A program made the translations under genes and the position numbers. Below the pieces are notes generated by a model, which searched no databases, had not been told where the DNA came from, and saw only the letters and a program-made list of their open reading frames with translations. Below, in pieces: positions 51,237 through 62,560 of a DNA stretch of 64,000 bases (position 1 is the first letter of the stretch; each line of letters opens with the position of its first letter). Source of the DNA: Asterias amurensis (Eukaryota > Echinodermata > Asteroidea > Forcipulatida > Asteriidae). The stretch is from NCBI RefSeq assembly GCF_032118995.1, contig NC_092649.1:19529832-19593831 (forward strand). The letters run 5' to 3'.

Positions 51237-53092
51237 AAGTATTATTGACTTTTGTGATTGAAACCTCTCTCTTAAAAATACAAACTCATTTGAAACAGGA
51301 ATTATTTTTATCCACATAATTTATCATATTAAAATGTAATATATATGATTAATAAGTTATTAAAACATACTTTGCAACAAATAATTTTCTTTTAAATTGC
51401 TGAATCTCAAAAACAAACAAAATGATGACTTGCATCTTCTGCATCTGATGAACCAAAAAAGTTTCGGTATTTCATATTATCTTACTAAAGTGTTTTTAGT
51501 TTGATCTTCTGTTATGACACAGACGGCATTGATTAAGACTGACAAAGTTGAACTACAAGTAGCTGGCAAGATGGTTGATAATTGTTGTTTGATATGTGAA
51601 ACAAAAAACAGTCTACTTAATCCATATCTCTGTGTACATGATTGTTTAAATAGTAATTTCTAAAAGTTCCGTTAATAAATACATTTTAATGTAACAGTAA
51701 GCATGTTTGTTTTGCAACTTCATAATAGAAATAACTCCAAAAAGGGCCTGCTTTCAAAAAGCTGCTAAACACCACCCCAAACATAAAACAATTTTCGGCA
51801 CAGCAAAATCTTGCTTAGTATAAGTTGATAACAAGCCAAAATATAATGTTGTTTGTGACTGGTGGTTCCCTGATCATTTCGGCCCAGCAGAAGAACTTGC
51901 CAATCTCTGTTTCTGCTTAACAGCTTTATAAGAATGGGTCCATTGTTTGTAAGCTTTGAAGAAATAGTTTAATTTTGTCAAAGTATCCAGACTTCTAAAA
52001 AAGTACCATGTAGATGTTGCCACCAATTTAATACATGATACGCCAATGATATACTTGTAAAGTATATGATCTAAATATACAATAATTTATTATGAAACAA
52101 ATGAGGTTTTGGGGTAGACAGAAATTGTGTTAGCTTATCAAAATGAAGAGATGAGATAAATGTTATAAACACAGTAGAAAGACTCAATCCCAAGACTTGA
52201 TTTGTAAATCGTTGTTCCATTTGGATGGAATAAAAACAAAATTGGTTCAAACAAATTAATGTGTTTAAAAAAAATCGAAGGCCTTGTATCAGCTCCTGGA
52301 ATGTAAAATTGAACATTGCACCAAAACATGCATTTCTTGAATTATACACCAAGTTTTAATTTGTAACTGATTATTTTGACAATGCTTTATTTTTCTTGGA
52401 GAGTAACTTACTATGAACAACTCTGATGATTATCAGTGTTCCTAAGAATTTTGACAGTAGGTCAAATAGCTTTTTAGTAAATACTTTATTTATTTATATT
52501 ATTAAAGTCAGTACAAAGCTCTACTACATGTATATATTTTGACATCAACTAAAATGTTAAGAGTTGTGCATCACCTCACTGCACCAATGAATTTGTTTGC
52601 ACCTTTAAAAAGTGTCTGTTTGGTTTTCGGAACTGTTCAGTTATATTCCTATATAAGTGTAAAGATACAGTAAAACTAACCTGCAAGAATTTCATTTTCA
52701 AAGGTGGTTTTGTTTTTAAAGTGTCGCCAAAAATCTGTAGCTGTTATGTCCACCCAGGAAACATAATCTGTAAATAATTTTAAAAATCTGAGAAACATTT
52801 CATGCATAAAGTGTTTCTCAGATTGATTTTGTTTGCATCCCTTTCTCCAGCACCACATTCCTGATAAATTTCTCAAAATATTATACATTATCAACAGCTG
52901 CATTGCTTTTAACCAAGTGAGTTTTTATGAAAGGCATACCCTCCCTTAAGAACAAGGTACAATTTCAACATAGATTTAAAAAGATACAAACTATTTAAAT
53001 TTGAAGTGTTATCATTTATGTAATTTATGTACAATATGCATTCACCCCCTTGAATAAAAAGTGAAAAACCAATACAATATCATTGCCTCCAT

Positions 53093-53098
53093 TTTATT
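53093..53098 (-). terminator. Possible polyadenylation signal of the small secreted protein gene
   Basis: TTTATT on the plus strand is AATAAA on the minus strand, about 530 bp after the stop. A plus-strand AATAAA lies nearby at about 53053, so the assignment is weak. Confidence 0.3.
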
Positions 53099-53627
53099 TT
53101 CTGGATTTTACAATATAAGTAGAGTTATTGTTAAATAGAACATTTTGGGTTGTGATTATTTGACTAGTTTGATTCAAACTCCATGATTGTAGTCCGTGCC
53201 GAGTTGGTAGTTGAGAGGTAAATGGTGTTCAGTGATATTCCGGCTCTATTGCAGAGGTGATGATTGATTTGGTTCTATCCCAACTGGCGTAGTCACAAGT
53301 AGCAAGAGTATTTGGCAGTTTGTGCTGTTCAGAGTTTACGCCCAAGAAAATCCAAACTGTTACTTGAACTAGAAATAAAGGACAGAAGAACAAAAAGATA
53401 AAATGTAACAAGTTGAATCCAAATTTGTGCATAAAATTATTAATGGCCCAAAGTTTCGCAGAGCCTTTCTTGAAATTTTGCTGTAGTATGCAGAATGTCA
53501 AAACAAATTGAGAAAACTTATTTAAAGACTTGAGACCATCATCTAAGTTTACATAAAAGAGACCCAACCCACCCTTCATAAACAGCATCTCATCTTACTC
53601 ACCATATCAATAAGAAAGATCATTGTT

Positions 53628-56494
53628 TTAAGATTTGACAATTTTCTTCACTCTTGTGATGTACTTCTCGCTCTTTGGTCCCCTCTTGAACATCTCGGGG
53701 TCCTCCGCCATTCTGCGGTATCTCTTCATGCGAGGAGCGCGACGATAAGGATCAGTTCGTCGGACTTTCAGCATCCTCAAATCGGCAGGATTGATGAGAC
53801 CCTGGTGGGCAACGGCCCGTCGGGTTCGCTCCAAGAGATCCTTGTCTAAGGTTTTGTCCTAGTAGAAAGAAGATGGGATCGTTGTAAGATCATGGCAAAT
53901 CTGACAACAATACCAGCCTCTAACACTGTGTACATGTGTATAAGAAAGTAAAGTCTTTCCCAAAAGCCAATATGGCTCGTCATTTACACCCATTTGTACT
54001 CCTGGATGGAGAGAAGCAATTATGATGGAGTGCCTTGTTCCAGGACACAAGTGACATGATTGACCAGGCCAGGATTCAAATCCACATTCTGTATGTATAA
54101 GAGCTTCATGTATAAGATTTTAGAGTTGCCAAAGCCTGTTGGTGGGCTTCTCTAAAGTCCTGTTATTGTTTGTGCTCCTACATGTTGTCTGTAAATTTGG
54201 GTTTTATCATGAGATTTGTTATTGTGCATCAGCGCTGTTTGGCATGTTTGACTGTATCAGGTAGGAATGGGTTGCATGCATGCATTATCAATGTCTTTTA
54301 TTCAGTTAACAATAGCACCATGTGTCTTTATTTACTTTACTGCTGCAGAGTGAGTTCTTAATTAGTTTCAAGATCTCAACTAGCCTGCCCGATTAAATCC
54401 AAAACAAGTTTCTATTAATTATAAATTAAAGATAATGAACTAATAATGAAAAAGCTTTAGATGGATTAAAGGAGACTTAATAGATTTTAAACCAAATCCC
54501 TATGGACAGGACAAGTGATTATTGAGCCGTATTTTGACCGCATTATCTCAATAGAATGTTTACAACTGCCCACCGAGCCCAATTTTAAATCTGGCCAATA
54601 TGCAAACAATATCAAATGAATAAACCATATTAAGTTTTGATACCAAAAACTATGGCTTTTGAGCATCCAATAAGCTACAAATAAGAAGCAAAGCTTTGAT
54701 CTTTTAAAGAAACTGAGCTTCATTTTGTGAAATTTACTTTTTTAATCATAAAAAATGTTTCCATATTGGTATGATTGGATTATTGAGTGTTTTTTTTTTT
54801 GTCTCCAAACATTAATATACTACTTCTCATAGTTTAGAATACACTTATTTGAATATTGCATTTGTTAGAACACTGGGTATCATACCTGAAACTTTGGCCA
54901 AATATCCAAGCTGATCTTCCCCAACAAAATAAAATGACTATAGTTGAATTAATGAAAGCAGGTGAATCATTGTGAACGGCTGATTTGATTATCTCTGACG
55001 TCTTTCAAATAAATTGACTCAGCGGACAAGAACACTGATCAACACATAGGCCTACATAAATTATGTGCAAATTTAATATATTCTTGTTTCATGCATGAAT
55101 GCACATTGGCTCAATGTCAAAAAAATCAGTCAAGCATTGTGGAGGCTTGGCAATTAAAAACTAATTTTATGAGAAACAATTAAAGGCAGTGAATTGTGCT
55201 GGCTCTGATTATGTGCAGCAAATGTTTTAGGGGACTTTTCCCAACTTTTTTGTTTACATCATCATGACCCCGCCAAAAATCAGAACTAGAAAAGGTAACT
55301 ATCCATTTAAACTAAAGGGTGGAGTAAACTTATTTGCCAACAACAAAAGAGTTTTGGAGGCATTGTACTTAGCTATTATTATTCTCTGCAATGAAATATG
55401 AAAAATGATGTTTGCCTCCTTAATTATAGGCCCAAATGTGCACTTCAGATTTGCCGACTCATAGCGTTTAGGAAAATATAATCAGTGCCGGCAATATATC
55501 CACTATTAACAAATAAAAAAAAATAGATGTTGATCCAGAATTTTGATAAAATATGAGATACCACATTTCAAAGTCTTATCTAAACTAGCCACAGTAACAG
55601 TTACACTTAGAAAAACGTTGACATTATTTTTCACTTTCTCATATGCAGATGTAAACACAAAACTGAACAGAGACCCAGTTTCGTACTTTTTATGTTTAAC
55701 TAAATGCCATGTGTGTAAATAGTACTATTTGCCAAACTTCTACTTCTATCAGTACTTGCCATGTCCTTCAGAGTCAAGATGTAAACGCCAAGGGTAGCTG
55801 GTTGTGCGTGTATGGATAAGTTGTTTTTGTAAAAAGCAAACCTAACCCTGAAAAGTTTCCGTATGGCGCCACCACTTTTTCATTCGATATGAAATAACAT
55901 AGTATCTAATTTACCTCAATGAGATATCCCTTTTTGTAAAAATGAGTGACAAGTTGGTGGCGCCATACGGAAAGTTATCCCCTAACCCAATAAGATGTGC
56001 ATGACAACATGTATTCAAACAAACAGTATCCCATAAAATACTAGCCCCACTTGTGAGGCCAAGGCTAGCCTTAGCCACATAAGTGGGGCTAATAAAATAC
56101 TAAACAGCTCAAACATTTTTCCTCTGGAAATGTAGCATGATGTTTCCCCAGCATGCCCAGATACCGTTTTATCTTTCATCGGCCCAAATAGTGGTCAAGG
56201 AGTAACATTTCCCACACTAGTGGGGCTAGACATTCATAAGAACCTGGTTCACATAATATGTGTGTGAAACAAAATGTGAACATCTTCACGTCAAGGTCGA
56301 ATAGGTAAGGATAAGAAGTTGCAAAAATATTCTCATCAAATACAAAACATGGATTCCTTCCTTTTTAGTCTTATTTACGGAAATATGCACTTTAAAGAGA
56401 AAATTTGTACCACAAAACGAACCTTTAATGCATCAGCGAGGACAGCGTGAAACAGCAGTACGGAGAGCAGCAGTGCTGCCGAGATGTGCTTCAT
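53628..56494 (-). CDS. Unrecognised small secreted basic protein with dibasic sites, possible peptide precursor
   Basis: Two exons (56494-56423 and 53858-53628), about 100 residues. The first exon is a textbook signal peptide, MKHISAALLLSVLLFHAVLA, with cleavage expected after VLA. The second encodes a short acidic-basic spacer then a highly basic region with repeated dibasic sites (RTRR, KVRR, PYRR, MKR, YRR, FKR, VKK) and ends IVKS. Both exon ends are phase 0. The donor is either AAG/GTTCGT at 56423 or the next GT at 56410, which adds four residues; the acceptor CTACTAG is good. Dibasic spacing is typical of prohormones cut by furin or PC enzymes, but no amidation Gly-Lys-Arg is present except possibly KRG at FKRG. 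A histone-like or matrix protein is not excluded. I recognise no family. Confidence 0.6.
55853..55975. mobile_element. Short MITE with GGCGCCA inverted ends
   Basis: AAGTTTCCGTATGGCGCCAC at the left faces GTGGCGCCATACGGAAAGTT at the right (one mismatch). 123 bp in total, no coding sequence. Confidence 0.75.
56040..56093. repeat. Hairpin, ACTAGCCCCACTT inverted repeat
   Basis: CTAGCCCCACTTGTGAGGC faces AAGTGGGGCTA across a CCAAGGCTAGCCTTAG core. It can fold into a stem of about 15 bp with internal mismatches. Part of the same word recurs at 56216-56229. Confidence 0.6.
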
Positions 56495-56720
56495 TTTCAC
56501 TCCGTATATTTTGACGTTTGTCGCAAGGAAAAAACAAAAATGGCGTTCTATCTCCTTGAATGCTAGGCTGTGATGATGTTGCATGCATATCTCAATGAGC
56601 AAGTAATGAGATGCACGGTACAGAAGCAGGTTCGTGATAATTGACGAGCAGTGATTGGTCAATACGCGTGACGTTGTGTTGCATATTTATGAAGTGATAT
56701 GAATAATTACTGAGAAATAC
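56495..56720 (-). promoter_or_regulatory. Candidate promoter of the small secreted protein gene
   Basis: On the minus strand upstream of the ATG there is CATAAATATGC (about 56690), a CRE-like ACGTCACGCG (about 56668) and a CCAAT box GACCAATCA (about 56655). They are within about 200 bp of the start codon. No mapped transcription start is available. Confidence 0.35.
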
Positions 56721-59700
56721 AACGGTCAACGATTTACCGAGTGAACGGTTAAATGGAGGAATAAATTCCATGGTTAACCACAATACAAGCGATGTGTCAT
56801 TGTCATTAATTGCAATATAAAATGTTGCACCACATGTTGTGAGCAGACGGCAGCTGTTCTCATGATCAAAGGGGGAAAATACATAATAATTATATTATCT
56901 TAGAGAGAACTTTTAGAAGCTTTACATCACCCAAGACTAAGAGCATTACAATAAATTTACTTTTAATTTTGGTACAAATAGATGTGCCTGTGCAACTTTT
57001 GAAGGCCAAAGTACAGAAGTCTCTACAATGTTACATTTTGGTTACTCTAAATTGTCCTTCAATGCACTAGAAAACTTATAAATGTTTCTCAGAATGAGTA
57101 TTCCAACAGTCGGTCTGGATTTCCAGCGATACAATTGGGCAGTTAGAAAAAGTCTTGCACAATTAAAGGCTGAAATTATGAAGAAATAACACAACTATGG
57201 ACTGTCATTTTTAAATTGATAAACTGGTTTATTCACAATCTCTTTTTTTTTATCCACAATATTTAAGATAACATTTAAATATATAATTTTCTAAACAAAC
57301 ATCGGCAATTTTTATACCGCAAAATGAACATGCCTTTTTAAACATCATAAATGCTATGTACGACTCCAACTCTGATGTGGCTCAAAATGTACATAATAAA
57401 ATAACATTCTACTGATTTAAGCTTTCACCAACCTGGCTTCTAAAAAAACAAATAATATATACATAAGGCTAGTGTTTTTATGGCGTTGAGGGCATACTTA
57501 TATTTCTTAAGTCATTTTTTTAAATTAAATGAAGTCAGTGGAGAGTGCATCTAAGTGATCACCATTTATATTTTCGCATCAACTGTCTTTTTATTTTTTA
57601 AAGTGTAAATATGACTCGACACCTTCATAGACTGGTGCCCTTGTGAATCACAACAGGTCAGAAATAAATTAACAGTTGAAGAGAGGGGACCCGTTTTTCT
57701 GTCAAAACTACAAGATGCGTCACTTACATTTAACATTCAAGTGTATTTTCCTAAAAGAGTCAGAAATTTGACCCCCAAAGAAAGTTTCACAATTTTGAGC
57801 ACATTTGTTTTTCAACTAAAACCAGTGTACAATTAAAAAATAAAAATAGCCAGGTGGTTAAATATTTCTATCTGAAAAAATAATAATAATAATAATGACA
57901 AATTCCGTTCATTTCTGCCTTTATCATTAAAACCCAAAAAATAGCCGCACATTTGTAGGGCAGTGGAAGATTCAACACAAACACCGTCTGTTAAAATCGG
58001 AAACAGCGGTGTGGAAAAAGTTTTTTCAAAATTCAACACTAACTCTAAAGTTTGTGGATTAAAAAATCTCTTGAACAATAACGATTAACACAGAAACATC
58101 AAATTCTGTACAGTGTGATTAGCCGGCGGTGTTCAGTAATGGCTAGTGGCTGTTAGGTAAAAACCGACGAGCAATGAATGCAATGATAAGAATACCACAC
58201 ATACTCATGAGGCATTTGATAGCAACTACTCAAAACAAATTTCTGAAATTTTGTCTTTTTTGTTTTTAAACCAAACACAGGTATCTTTTTGAGTGTGTTT
58301 CCTGTTACAGCACAGGGAATCCATCTTGGCTCAATTTCATCAAGCCTGTAAGCATACAAACTTACTTAGCACCAAAAACGTTTGCTAAGAAAAAGTAAGT
58401 AACCAGCCAGAACACCATTTCTTGCTCAGTCTGGACATTTGCTAAGCTTTATGAAACTGGGCCCTGCATGGCTCTGCTTGTTTACAAAAGCAGGGAATTC
58501 TGCCCTTAATTTGTGCATGTGCCAATGCGTTCTCTACTTTTCTAGGCATTCTTTTTTAACACAGCTTAAGCAGAAATTTAGCTCTTGACCTGTAAGTGAA
58601 AATTGATGATCGTAAGCGCAGAATTCATCGAATAAGCAGAGCCATGAATCTGGCCCCGATGGAAACAAACCTGACTTTGATCTCAGATGTTCGCAAACAT
58701 GTAAATGAGGAAGTAGCAACAGCTTTGAGCAACAGAAACCTATAGACTCACTGTAAATAGAATGACTTAGCTTATTTTCAACAAATCCTCTATAAATGAA
58801 AGCTCATCACCACCTAGATTTACCAATAATTCTCATCAAATACTAAACATCTATCCACAAATGTTTTTTTTTACTTATTTGTTTATATAATTTTTAATAT
58901 AAAGTCTAATAAATGCAGTAAAATGTAAAATGGAATGTTTGTTTTTTCTTTCGCAGCTCAACCAGCGATGCGTATTTCAGAAACGACATAGTCTACTTCT
59001 CTAATCAGAAAAACTTTCTGGAATATGTTTCAGAATAGTTCCAGTGTCATTTCTCCCACGTCCTGTTTTCTACCTGGTATTTACTTGTATAGACTTGGCA
59101 AACTTGCTAAGCGGTACATTTTCTGCTTAACAGGTATCTGATTTGTAGTAATTATTCCAGCAGTGCGACACTTGATTTGTTGTGTACTTTTTTGTTAAGT
59201 AAGTACCGACAGATTTAGTGAAAGATTTGATATTTCTCCTTAATATTTGTAAGAAATTCATTTTGTTAACATTTTATTACTGATGCACCTGTGTACACTA
59301 CAGGTTTCTGCACAGAACTTGGTTTCTGCACAGTACTGGGCCCAATTTCATAGAGCTGCTCAAGCAGAAAATATTGCTTGAGAGTTTCCTGCTTTGCAGA
59401 AATGAGCAGGACACCAATCAGAACTGTTATAAGTGACATAGTACACCATTCACAAATGTTACATGTAAGCATAATTTTGTTGTGCTTAGCATATTTGTTG
59501 TGCTTAAGCAGCTCTAAGAAATTAACAAAGGAAGATGATTATGACAAGATTCAAGATGAAATGTGTCTGGAGAGAAAATTGAGAGGAGAAAATTACAGAA
59601 ATCTATTTTGTAAATGAAAACATACCTCCGAAAATTATCAAGATAATGTCTGAATCCTCAAGTTGTGACTTCTACATACAATTATTTTTTAAAAGGTTAA

Positions 59701-61298
59701 AAAGCACCCTCTGGAATCACTCAACTACAATGAACACCAACTGTTAAACTCGTTAAAAGAACGCTTCCAATAAAGGCCCAAAGTTATAAACATGAAAAAA
59801 TAACAAACAAACAAAAAATATTTGAAAAATGCACAAAAAACCCAGTAAACTCCTCTAACTTGTTGAGGCAAACATTCAGATTTTTAAAATCAAATCTCTT
59901 GCTCGCTGTGGCAGTTGTTATAAAAAGGGCTGCTGGGTTGTGAACGAATTATTAACAACATAATGGTTCCCCTCTGAACAAACACCCTTCATACAAAATG
60001 CACGTAAAACAATTTCCCAGACCATCCAAATACGTTCTAGAATACTGAATAATTTTGTGTGTTTTTTTATTTCATGTTTTCTACTTTTATTTATTTATGT
60101 ACTTTTTTAGCCGTGTTCTTACCGTGTTTTATCTAAATAAAGAGAAAGAAGAAATTTGTTTCACCTCCTTTTTCATTCAAACAATTTGTTCTTATCACGA
60201 GTACCATACTTCAACGCATAATGACGCATAATAACCATAGCCACCAATTTTGCCACCTTCTTATGTTTTCAAACAAAATGTCCGTAGAAACATTTTACCC
60301 CACAGGGAAGCAATTTTTGCTTGACTACCAGAGGAAGATAGTCAATTTCTGATTTAAACAAATATCTGCATGTTCGCTTCAGTGCACCCAACTACTTTTG
60401 TTCTCTGCTAATTCAAAATATTATTTTGTGAGATCTTGAACAAGTTTGTCACCACATAACATCTGGCCAGCAGCACATATCAAAAAACATTTAATCTTTT
60501 ATAAAATGAAATCAACAACAAAAATCAGATATACTTTTGTTTCTTTTATAAAAAAAGAAAGATTCAAATTATAATAAATATTGCCAACTTCACATCATAT
60601 ATGTTCAGAAAAAAAATCAAAGTACTTATACAGCAAAAGTAGGGTGTGCTTAAAATGAGTGAATAAAAACAAAAGTGATCAGAGAAAACAAGATCAAGTC
60701 ATAATAAATTAATGTGGCATACTAACGATACCATAGCAACAGTATCAGTAGAGAAGACCTAGTCCTTCGAACAAGTTTTGGTATGAGACTGTATATCGTT
60801 CAGGATGTAAGAAGGAAAAACATTGAGAGGACTAGTTTTTGTTTTCCTACAGCTAATCAGTAGGCCTGAGTCATCCATATCTTGTCAAATAGTAAATAAA
60901 TAAAAATGACTAACATTTGAACCTCAGATGAACTAATATTCAAATTTGCGGCTACAGCTTAAACTCACTGATAAGAGTGTTGCTGTACAGCACTCCAACA
61001 CAGAATGAACTGGAAATCTAACCATAGCTGTAAGCCGTAGCCGCCAATTTCGGATATGACTTTGGTCAATTTTTACACAGGGCCCAATTTGATAAAGCAA
61101 AAATAGGTTCCCAGTCAGAATACTATACAGTCACCCTGGCTACAACTGGCACCCTACTCATTCTTGCTTAGCAAAGAAATTTAATCAGCAGATCTTTCTG
61201 CTTGAAACAGCTTCATGAAATCGGGTCCTCATCATAACTTGGAAAACAAACACGTAAAGCAGCACTCTGCAAATAAACAACGTAACTTTTTAAAATAC

Positions 61299-61304
61299 TT
61301 TATT
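61299..61304 (-). terminator. Possible PRKAR2 polyadenylation signal (proximal)
   Basis: AATAAA on the minus strand about 1.14 kb after the PRKAR2 stop. Another minus-strand AATAAA at 57228-57233 could end a much longer 3' UTR that would include several foldback repeats. Which is used cannot be told from sequence. Confidence 0.35.
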
Positions 61305-61663
61305 TAAGTTACAGGCAGTCATGTCTGTACTGAGGCAGACTATTTATGGTTTTAAAATTTCATCTCTAAAATGCTGAGTGGAATAAGCATCATGTTAAAG
61401 TAAAATCGTCAATAGTTTGTAAAATTAAATATAAAGTGAATTTAGAAATTGTTTTTGTGGCCCAGCCAAGAAAGTGCCATGAGATCCACAAGTCTGGCTT
61501 TAACTTAATGTTTGGATACGCATTAGACTTGCACAGTCCCTTCCACTGTCTATATCAATACACCAATACAATCTTATTGCACTAACATGGCCAAGGCGCT
61601 ATTTGAAGTTGTTGTTAACTTGTTCCCGCTTCTTTTTCTTTTTGTCAAATTACACAAATGGAA

Positions 61664-61887
61664 TGGACCCTTCCCATGAAATATGCTAATGACATTCACG
61701 CATGCGTACAGACCCTTTTGGTTGGCAAACGTCATAAAGTTGTGCACTATGCAGACGCGCAAACGCGTCTGCGACACGCAGCCATTAGCCGTATACAAAA
61801 CAGCACATTGTTTCCTTATTTTTGCCAAACAAAATGTTAGTGCGCACGCGCTATGTGCAATTGACATATTTCATGGGAAGGGTCTAT
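61664..61887. mobile_element. MITE with GACCCTTCCCATGAAATATG ends
   Basis: The left end faces CATATTTCATGGGAAGGGTC at about 61865-61884. The centre is rich in CpG and GCGC/TGCGCA words. Distantly similar at the ends to 32986-33154. Just downstream of the PRKAR2 coding end. Confidence 0.7.
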
Positions 61888-62444
61888 TGGTCCTGGTTAT
61901 CAATATTCTTAAGGGAAGTTACACGACAGTCCCCTGAGTTTCTTCCCATTCAGCTCTTGATTTATAAATGCTGTACCTTCCCCTAATACATGTATACCCG
62001 AAGGTTAAGCCCCAAGGCCGCTAAGCAAATTATCTACCCAACTATCTGGGCCCAATTTCGTAGAGCTGATTGAGCACAACAAGTAGCAGCTAAGCATAAA
62101 AACAGATATTCAGAGTAAGTTTACCAGCCAAAAAAGGCATTCCAAATACGCTTAGCGGCTGGCAACCCTGCTTAATTTTTGCTTAGCAGAATGTTTCTAA
62201 GCTATATCTTGCTGCTCCCTTAAGCAGCTCCGTTGAAGTTGAGACCCAGATGTAGTGATGAGTCCATTTTGGTTCGCTGTCCGTTGCTTGTGGTAGCTTC
62301 AGTTATAACCTTCGGGCATGTAGTGTGTCAGTTAATCCCTGTGTAGGCAGTTGGTCAGTTAGTGTGTTGTGAGGAGGTGTTTGAAGGGGGGGGGGGGTTG
62401 TTCTATGAGAGAAGGGGGTGGGGAGGGGGGAAGGAATAGCGTCA

Positions 62445-62560
62445 TCATTTGGGTCCTTTGCCGAACATTCTTTCTACTTCCTCCTCGTAGTGTCCGATGT
62501 TCCTCTTCATGATGTCCATACAGGGACCTAGCAACCTCTCGAATGCATTCACATCTAGGA
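62445..62560 (-). CDS. PRKAR2: PRKAR2, type II regulatory subunit of cAMP-dependent protein kinase, last coding exon
   Basis: The terminal exon encodes [20 protein letters not shown] then [17 protein letters not shown] and a TGA stop. This is the extreme C-terminus of cAMP-binding domain B. Mammalian RII-alpha, as recalled, has [20 protein letters not shown] followed by ISHYEEQL; RI subunits differ (FERVLGPCSDILKRNI), so the type II call is firm. The acceptor is AATCCAG at 62561. The first two bases complete a codon from the upstream exon, which lies beyond the right edge. R subunits hold PKA inactive until cAMP binds, and RII anchors PKA to AKAPs, including in cilia and sperm tails. Confidence 0.93.

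Larger units (their letters stand above)
50830..53627. other. 3' UTR of the IHO1-like gene and intergenic sequence
   Basis: After the AATAAA at 51231 the region is AT-rich. It holds a GGGCCC-family foldback element (51745-51945) and a fragment of the TTAA MITE family (52840-52950). No further coding exon was recognised on either strand. Confidence 0.5.
53859..56422. other. Intron of the small secreted protein gene
   Basis: About 2.5 kb. It holds a family A SINE fragment (53970-54100), a MITE (55853-55975) and a hairpin (56040-56093). No other exon was convincing, though small exons of a peptide gene could be missed. Confidence 0.45.
56720..62444. other. Downstream region of PRKAR2, possibly a long 3' UTR
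   Basis: No coding exon was recognised. Minus-strand AATAAA signals at 61299 and 57228 bound a possible long 3' UTR. GGGCCC foldback elements lie at about 58335-58465, 58465-58660, 59338-59522, 61080-61230 and 62048-62250, a TA-type MITE at 61664-61887 and a short G run at about 62375. Confidence 0.45.

Noticed and set aside
60728-60741. RFX X-box-like GATACCATAGCAAC
   Set aside because: It is a good match, but it lies in the downstream region of PRKAR2 with no gene start nearby, so it is probably chance.
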